Below are positions 62,441 to 64,000 of a DNA stretch of 64,000 nucleotides, piece by piece. The translations under genes were made by a program, and so were the position numbers. Source of the DNA: Acanthosepion lycidas (Eukaryota; Mollusca; Cephalopoda; Sepiida; Sepiidae); contig OZ010590.1 of NCBI GenBank assembly GCA_963932145.1, forward strand, positions 57,018,074 through 57,082,073. Direction: 5' to 3'. Positions within the stretch are counted from its first letter, which is position 1. Each line of letters opens with the position of its first letter. Under the pieces are notes generated by a model. That model saw only the letters and a list, made by a program, of their open reading frames with translations. It was not told the DNA's origin and did no database searches.

Positions 62441-64000
62441 GGTCTGAAATCCACATCTCCTTGATCCATGAGATAAGCGACTTATAGATACAAATCTTAG
62501 ATTAGTGCAGTGCCAGGTAAAATGTAGAAAATTGAAGAATGTGTTGTGCCAGGCTTCCAAGTTTTTTGTTTTTTTTTTATCTGGGATTGGGCATCAATCA
62601 AATGGCAATTGCAGGAAATAAGTGTCTCATTTTAATTTTGTTTTATTTAGAACTTAATATACATATTGAAATCAAAACGGACAGAGAAAAGCAGAGAAAC
62701 CTATCAAATGAATTTGTGGAAATGGATGGAAGTACAGAGTTTGCGCTGTATAGAAAAAAAGATAGAATTTACTAAGAGCTATAAAGGATAGGAAGCTGTG
62801 GAAAGCCTTGTCCAGAAGGAACACTGTATATACAAGGAGTTTTTTTTCAAAATGATCTAAGTATAAAAAAATACACAAACTGAATTGACAAAGCAACTTG
62901 TGTTTTCAAATCACTAACAAATGTTGTGATATTTTCCAGTCTCCATGGCAGCAGAATATAGCATAAGATCAGTTTAATGTATGGTGTCCACAGGGCCCAG
63001 GTGCAAAGATCTTGTGCCACACAGTCTATAATATAGGGCCCACATTCTATTACATCTCAATTTTCATAAGGTAGTATTCATATAAAATAGAAATTTTATT
63101 GTAACAAATGTTATTGTACAAAAGTGGTTCATATGCAATATAGGTGAACAATTCTCCTAGAAGAATTTACGATAAACACAATATATCTAGAGACAAATTA
63201 AAGACATATCATTTCTCCATCTTAAATAAATCAACAATGTTTTATGGCAATTTTTACATCAACTTGATACTTTTTTTATTAAAAAGTTGAAAAATTTGAA
63301 GACATTCAACATTGTAGATAAAAAATAGTGAATTTTATATTGTTTTACTGAGAGCATGAGAAAAGTAAATTCACAGATTTGGATGAATAAAAAGACTCCA
63401 GAATGACATCAAAATCAATGAAAATTTTTCATCTTTTAATAGTCAGCTGTGTTTAGTTTAATTTGTAACGTATATAAATATAAGTAGAAAATGTGGATAA
63501 GATAGCAAGGGCTACAAAGTACTGCCAATGCCCCACAGTCAAGCTACCCGTAGGTTTTGTGGATAGTAGGTGCCATCCCTGTGTGTCCACATACATAGAT
63601 ATAAGCCAAGAACAAAAACTGATCAGTCCATGAAACATGTCGTTATCAATATCAGACTGATACTTTCTGTGTAAGGTAATACTGTCACAGAGTTGGAATC
63701 CTTGGAATTAGACTTATGAAGAAAATCAGATTGGACACCTTCATCTCAAGTTGAAGTCTGGACCTTAATAATTTCATAGAAAATGTAAAAGTCATGAACC
63801 CAAACATTTCTAGCCTTTTTATTCGTATTATTTATCATGATAGTTAATGGAGCCTGGGAAGAGGGTAATCCTGTGTAAGTGATGTAATGGAATAACCTGT
63901 CACTCCCATCAGTGACTACACTATAGGTAGTAGCTATCTATAAGTATCTGTAAGTCAACGGACTACAAAGACTAGCTGGGATCTGTTACTCAGCTCTTAG
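62441..64000 (+). repeat. Segmental duplication, copy 2 (runs off the window end)
   Basis: Same orientation and near-identical to 56799-58355. It includes the LTR start at 63880 preceded by GTAAG (63875-63879), so the LTR insertion predates the duplication. Confidence 0.95.
63880..64000 (+). mobile_element. LTR (partial, duplicated with its flank)
   Basis: First 121 bp of the LTR seen in full at 58235-58705. Confidence 0.9.

Overview
The window is animal nuclear DNA with no host gene that I can recognise. It is AT-rich, full of long (TA)n, (TG)n and (TATC)n arrays, and packed with decayed mobile elements: Penelope-like retroelements, several families of 5'-truncated non-LTR retrotransposon (LINE) tails, Tc1/mariner and Tigger transposons, mariner MITEs, tRNA- and 5S-derived SINEs, and Copia and Gypsy fragments. 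This mixture fits a large, repeat-rich invertebrate genome. My inference is a mollusc, most likely a coleoid cephalopod, but nothing in the window proves the species. It reads as intergenic DNA or part of a very long intron.

Layout. 0-8 kb: Copia pseudogene, LINE tails, two Penelope ends facing each other, an internally deleted Gypsy with a candidate LTR, and a piggyBac-like element containing a foldback. 8-21 kb: LINE tails, an 80-bp mariner MITE, a ~0.7-kb inverted-repeat element, a ~190-bp tandem array, a solo LTR with exact 5-bp target duplications, a Tigger-like MITE with amplified subterminal motifs, a GC-rich 231-bp tandem repeat derived from the same LTR family, a mariner pseudogene and three tandem tRNA-like units. 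21-32 kb: the longest coding remnant (Penelope RT plus GIY-YIG nuclease), mariner MITEs, a LINE RT, two minisatellites and another Penelope end. 32-46 kb: deleted mariners, foldbacks, a palindrome made of two hammerhead-like motifs, tandem LINE tails and a Tigger pseudogene. 46-64 kb: a locally duplicated block, SINEs, a 5S-tRNA composite SINE, a unit bounded by two hammerhead ribozyme motifs, and a ~1.56-kb near-identical duplication that runs off the window end.

The most interesting thread is a set of self-cleaving hammerhead ribozyme motifs. The best (53142-53184) has every core base and all three helices. A direct-repeat partner lies 306 bp upstream, and a tRNA-like Pol III promoter lies between them, the arrangement expected of a retrozyme-like non-autonomous retroelement. 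Other hammerhead-like motifs lie in inverted pairs or next to Penelope coding fragments, usually against (TA)n arrays. That agrees with the known presence of hammerheads in Penelope-like elements.

In the entries, LINE-A, LINE-B, LINE-C, SINE-S1, FB-A and TTB are my own labels for repeat families seen more than once here. All calls come from reading by eye; boundaries are approximate unless an exact repeat or target duplication fixes them.
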